IMG/VR virus record: IMGVR_UViG_3300025009_000054
Location: 62,001-126,000 of that record
DNA: 64,000 bases
Source: a virus
Direction: 5' to 3' (one strand)
Positions 61,698 to 64,000 of this stretch are shown piece after piece. Positions within the stretch are counted from its first letter, which is position 1. Every line of letters begins with the position of its first letter. Under the pieces are notes generated by a model. That model was not told where the DNA came from. It saw only the letters and a program-made list of their open reading frames with translations, and ran no database searches. The position numbers were made by a program, and so were the translations under genes.

Positions 61698-62161
61698 TTT
61701 GCTACCTCTCCAGAGGGGCCAGCCGATGCCTGTATTGATGGTGTTACACCATGCGATCTAGCTTTTCTACGTTGTCCATCAATCACTGACTGACCGGTTA
61801 TGTATGGCAACATTATTTTGTCAAACTCACTAGCAAGGTCTACTGCGCGTTGCGACATTGCCGGATCTATTTCACCAAATATTGAACTCAATACCATCGA
61901 CCCAGCTAGAATTGCGTTAGCTCTAACAATATCATAGTGATACTCAGTAGTACCATATGTATCTGTATTCCGCGATATTGTTTTACGTAAAGGTGTGAAA
62001 TACATGTGCGATAAAACGCCATTAATCCGGCCATACGCACTCTTAACATGCTTTTCAATATCAGCATCGGCTACTTCACCTTTTGCAGGGTTAGTACCAA
62101 ATACCACTATACGCCGTAGAACATCTTTCACATCCTGACTAGTACAATATAAATCACTCAC
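61694..62161 (-). CDS. Head-tail connector protein (DUF1320/gp6-like)
   Basis: The 155-aa protein is helical: YCTSQDVKDVLRRIV, then DADIEKHVKSAYGRINGVL and YFTPLRKT, YDIVRANAILAGSMVLS. These match head-tail connector (gp6/DUF1320-like) proteins, which sit below the portal. It follows the capsid region on the minus strand and precedes tail genes, as expected. GTG at 62161 with GGAGG upstream. The last 20 residues are a flexible Ser/Gly tail. Confidence 0.78.
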   Translation of the reverse strand: MSDLYCTSQDVKDVLRRIVVFGTNPAKGEVADADIEKHVKSAYGRINGVLSHMYFTPLRKTISRNTDTYGTTEYHYDIVRANAILAGSMVLSSIFGEIDPAMSQRAVDLASEFDKIMLPYITGQSVIDGQRRKARSHGVTPSIQASAGPSGEVAK

Positions 62162-62188
62162 TAAATGTCACCTCCTAACGTACCAATA

Positions 62189-63343
62189 TTACGTCATAAT
62201 TCCAGCGTATTGTCTCCAGTTTGTGCCAGTAACTCTACCAGGCACTCTGTACTTACCAGACGCTATGACATTAGGACTAACCAGACCTCTTCTCTTGGTT
62301 TCTTTGACCATTGCTTGAAAATCAACGTTTACCTGTGTATAAAGCGTTTGTACTAGTGGAATGGCATTGTCACCAGCCAGGATGAGCTGTGTATCCCTAA
62401 ACATTAAACCTTGTAGTATACGTCTAAGAGCTAATCTATATGCACCATATAGTATCGGAGCATCCCATGGTCCAGGTGTGGTTCCTAATGCGAAGTCCGT
62501 ATATGGTTTCTTAATATTTATCTCGTTTAATGATTGACTGATGAATTTACTAAGCGATTCATCAGTAAAGTACCTGAACGTATAATCGGCAGTAACACTA
62601 CTACCGTACGGTATACCCGACACACCAACTATGCCATTATTATAGTCAATATAATTCTTAGATGTTAAAATTATGCCATTATCGACAAAAAATTGTGGTG
62701 GTGTGTCTATACCCCAGTTTTTAAATGCAAATTTGAATAGTGAGCCACCAGTATTCATTTCAACGACACTCTCATTACTAACGTGTATGTGTTGAAATTC
62801 GAATAAGAGGTCGTTCAATGTATCTAGTATGCCTACCATATATCTAGACACTGATAGACTATCGGATCCGAGTAAAGTATCACCATCGTACGCAGATATA
62901 GTATAGTCGCCATCAGGAGCCGTAATCAATATCTGTCCTGAATACGATCCAAACTCGTCTGTTTCTATACTCCACGTGGACACCACAGTGGCACCCTTGA
63001 GGAGTTTTATCGAGATACTACCAATCACATATGTTCCGATAGAAATATCGACGGTGCCCCCAGATGATATATAATCCTGGTATACCTGCACTCCGTACTG
63101 GTTTACTATTGATGCACTAAACGTTTGGGCTTTTCCACTAGATTCAAGTGGTCCGCCAGCGTTATCATATCTAGTATATATCTTGTACCAATTAGTGGGA
63201 GTACCACTAGGATCAACGTATGACGTAACACCAGCACCTACAACATCATCGACGTCTTCATATGTGCCAAGCGAGTTGTTAGCGCGTGTTATATGATATC
63301 CATACACACCGGACGCGGCAGTTTGTGACCACATTATATCCAT
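62189..63343 (-). CDS. Virion structural protein with FN3/Ig-like domains (384 aa)
   Basis: Residues 1-80 form an FN3-like domain (MWSQTAASGVYGYHITRA, then TNWYKIYTRYDNAGG). Residues 90-170 look like an Ig/carboxypeptidase-regulatory-like beta sandwich (VVSTWSIETDEFGSYSG then GDYTISAYDGDTL). The C-terminal 200 residues are helical with ISQSLNEINIKKP and GAYRLALRRILQGLMFRDTQ. Such Ig-type domains decorate capsids or neck proteins. It lies between the terminator after the capsid gene and the connector, so a neck or decoration role is probable. ATG at 63343; a second ATG three codons on is possible. Confidence 0.7.
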   Translation of the reverse strand: MDIMWSQTAASGVYGYHITRANNSLGTYEDVDDVVGAGVTSYVDPSGTPTNWYKIYTRYDNAGGPLESSGKAQTFSASIVNQYGVQVYQDYISSGGTVDISIGTYVIGSISIKLLKGATVVSTWSIETDEFGSYSGQILITAPDGDYTISAYDGDTLLGSDSLSVSRYMVGILDTLNDLLFEFQHIHVSNESVVEMNTGGSLFKFAFKNWGIDTPPQFFVDNGIILTSKNYIDYNNGIVGVSGIPYGSSVTADYTFRYFTDESLSKFISQSLNEINIKKPYTDFALGTTPGPWDAPILYGAYRLALRRILQGLMFRDTQLILAGDNAIPLVQTLYTQVNVDFQAMVKETKRRGLVSPNVIASGKYRVPGRVTGTNWRQYAGIMT

Positions 63344-63396
63344 GATATCACCACCTATTCAGTATCACAAACATAGTAGTATCTAAACATAACAAA

Positions 63397-63420
63397 GGGG
63401 AAGGCATTTCTACCTTCCCC
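63397..63420 (-). terminator. Rho-independent-like terminator after the capsid gene
   Basis: GGGGAAGG (63397-63404), eight-base loop, CCTTCCCC (63413-63420) forms a perfect eight-base GC-rich stem. On the transcript it is followed by TTTGTTATGTTT. It lies 50 bases after the capsid stop, so it would raise capsid mRNA relative to downstream genes. Confidence 0.8.
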
Positions 63421-63470
63421 TAAGTACCAGCCTAATAAAAGCTAGTCAATATAATAGCTAGTCGCCCAAC

Positions 63471-64000
63471 TTAGGAAAGCTGGAGGACTGATACGCCATA
63501 GTTATTTGCGATTACAGATGCTACGTATTCGTAGAACACCCAACCGAGCAACAGGTTGTCAGGATCCTGTGCGTCCATCTGGTCCAGGTCAAGCCTGACA
63601 GCATGTACACCAAGGAAGTCCTGCTCAGCCAAGCAGTAAACGGTCTTTGCTTCCATCTTTCGGCTCACGCGGACCTGAGCATTCCAGATGTCGCCGACGT
63701 AACCGGTCTTAATCAACTCACGCTGACTGACAGGATCAAAGTCGGTGTTAGACCATGTTCGGAATCCTCTGTAGCCATTGGCATTCATCAGAATGTTGGC
63801 AACAGGAGCATCCCACTGTTCAACTTGCGTAAATGCAGCGGCAAGCTGGGTTCTGCTCAGTGTATCACTACCGTTAGCTGTGATGGCATTTCTACCAGCA
63901 GTAGCAGTAGCGGAAGCGTACGTTGCAGTACCTTCGGTCGGTGTCAGATAGCTGTCGGTCCAGAAGATCGACTTGAGTGCGCGGAAGAACTCCACGTCCT
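63471..64000 (-). CDS. Major capsid protein (partial, N-terminus off the edge)
   Basis: The frame continues beyond 64000 in the same phase; a GTG at 63995 is not a convincing start. About 176 residues are visible. They match the C-terminal half of a phage major capsid protein: SRTQLAAAFTQVEQWDAPVANILMNANG, written here as short blocks RTQLAAAFTQVEQ and PVANILMNANGYR, then QRELIKTGYVGDIW, RVSRKMEAKTVYC, DFLGVHAVRLDLD and LLLGWVFYEYVA. The base composition is more G+C-rich than the neighbours, suiting a highly expressed gene. A strong hairpin terminator follows the stop at 63471. Confidence 0.88.
   Translation of the reverse strand, partial: DVEFFRALKSIFWTDSYLTPTEGTATYASATATAGRNAITANGSDTLSRTQLAAAFTQVEQWDAPVANILMNANGYRGFRTWSNTDFDPVSQRELIKTGYVGDIWNAQVRVSRKMEAKTVYCLAEQDFLGVHAVRLDLDQMDAQDPDNLLLGWVFYEYVASVIANNYGVSVLQLS

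Overview
The window is a 64 kb piece of a tailed double-stranded DNA phage (Caudoviricetes). It carries a capsid, head-tail joining, tail-tube, tail-chaperone, tape-measure and tail-fibre series, plus a full phage replication and nucleotide-metabolism set. Every gene I can support lies on the minus strand, so transcription runs from 64000 down to 1. Genes are tightly packed, often with TAATG or ATGA overlaps and GGAGG-type ribosome binding sites. A roughly 1270-residue tape measure and the absence of a recognisable tail sheath suggest a long-tailed siphovirus. The host cannot be read from the sequence. No tRNA, rRNA, CRISPR array, integrase or insertion sequence was seen.

Structural region (64000 to about 41500): major capsid protein (partial at the edge), a terminator, an FN3/Ig-like virion protein, a head-tail connector, two tiny ORFs, a tail terminator candidate and two tail-tube-like proteins. 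Then come a tail assembly chaperone pair joined by a clear -1 frameshift site, a chaperone paralogue, two small membrane proteins, the tape measure, two very large tail-tip proteins (one ending in a BNR beta-propeller), two collagen-like fibres and short fibre-associated genes.

Middle region (about 41500 to 32300): a glycosyltransferase-methyltransferase fusion, a stand-alone cyanophycin-synthetase N-terminal-like domain, a zinc-ribbon sigma-like factor, a MucR-like zinc finger, a PurZ-type adenylosuccinate synthetase homologue with Asp replaced by Ser in the GDEGKG loop, a gp32-like ssDNA-binding protein, RecA, a Holliday-junction resolvase and an HNH endonuclease.

Replication and nucleotide region (about 32300 to 11300): DNA methyltransferase, an intein-containing UvsW-like helicase, a MazG-like pyrophosphohydrolase, a WGR-domain PARP, four uncharacterised genes, family-4 uracil-DNA glycosylase, primase-helicase, a DUF1599 protein, a phage-encoded adenylosuccinate lyase (PurB), B12-dependent ribonucleotide reductase, ThyX, a dUTPase fused to deoxyribosyltransferase-like segments, a frameshifted zinc-ribbon/HNH gene, a Cas4/RecB-like nuclease and a DHH phosphoesterase.

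Left region (about 11300 to 1): a sugar-modification cluster (GT4-GT9 fusion, a further glycosyltransferase, two methyltransferases, a deoxyhypusine-synthase-like protein), conserved phage proteins, a DnaE-type DNA polymerase and a Spo11/TopoVI-A-like Toprim protein cut by the window edge.

Taken together, PurZ-like, MazG-like and PurB genes suggest the 2-aminoadenine (Z-genome) route: dGMP to dSMP to dZMP, with dGTP hydrolysis feeding dGMP. DatZ and a PolA-type DpoZ are not in this window, so the Z-genome call stays an inference. The PARP, the sigma-like factor with a shared upstream element, and the frameshift/structure-controlled genes are the other parts most worth a second look.
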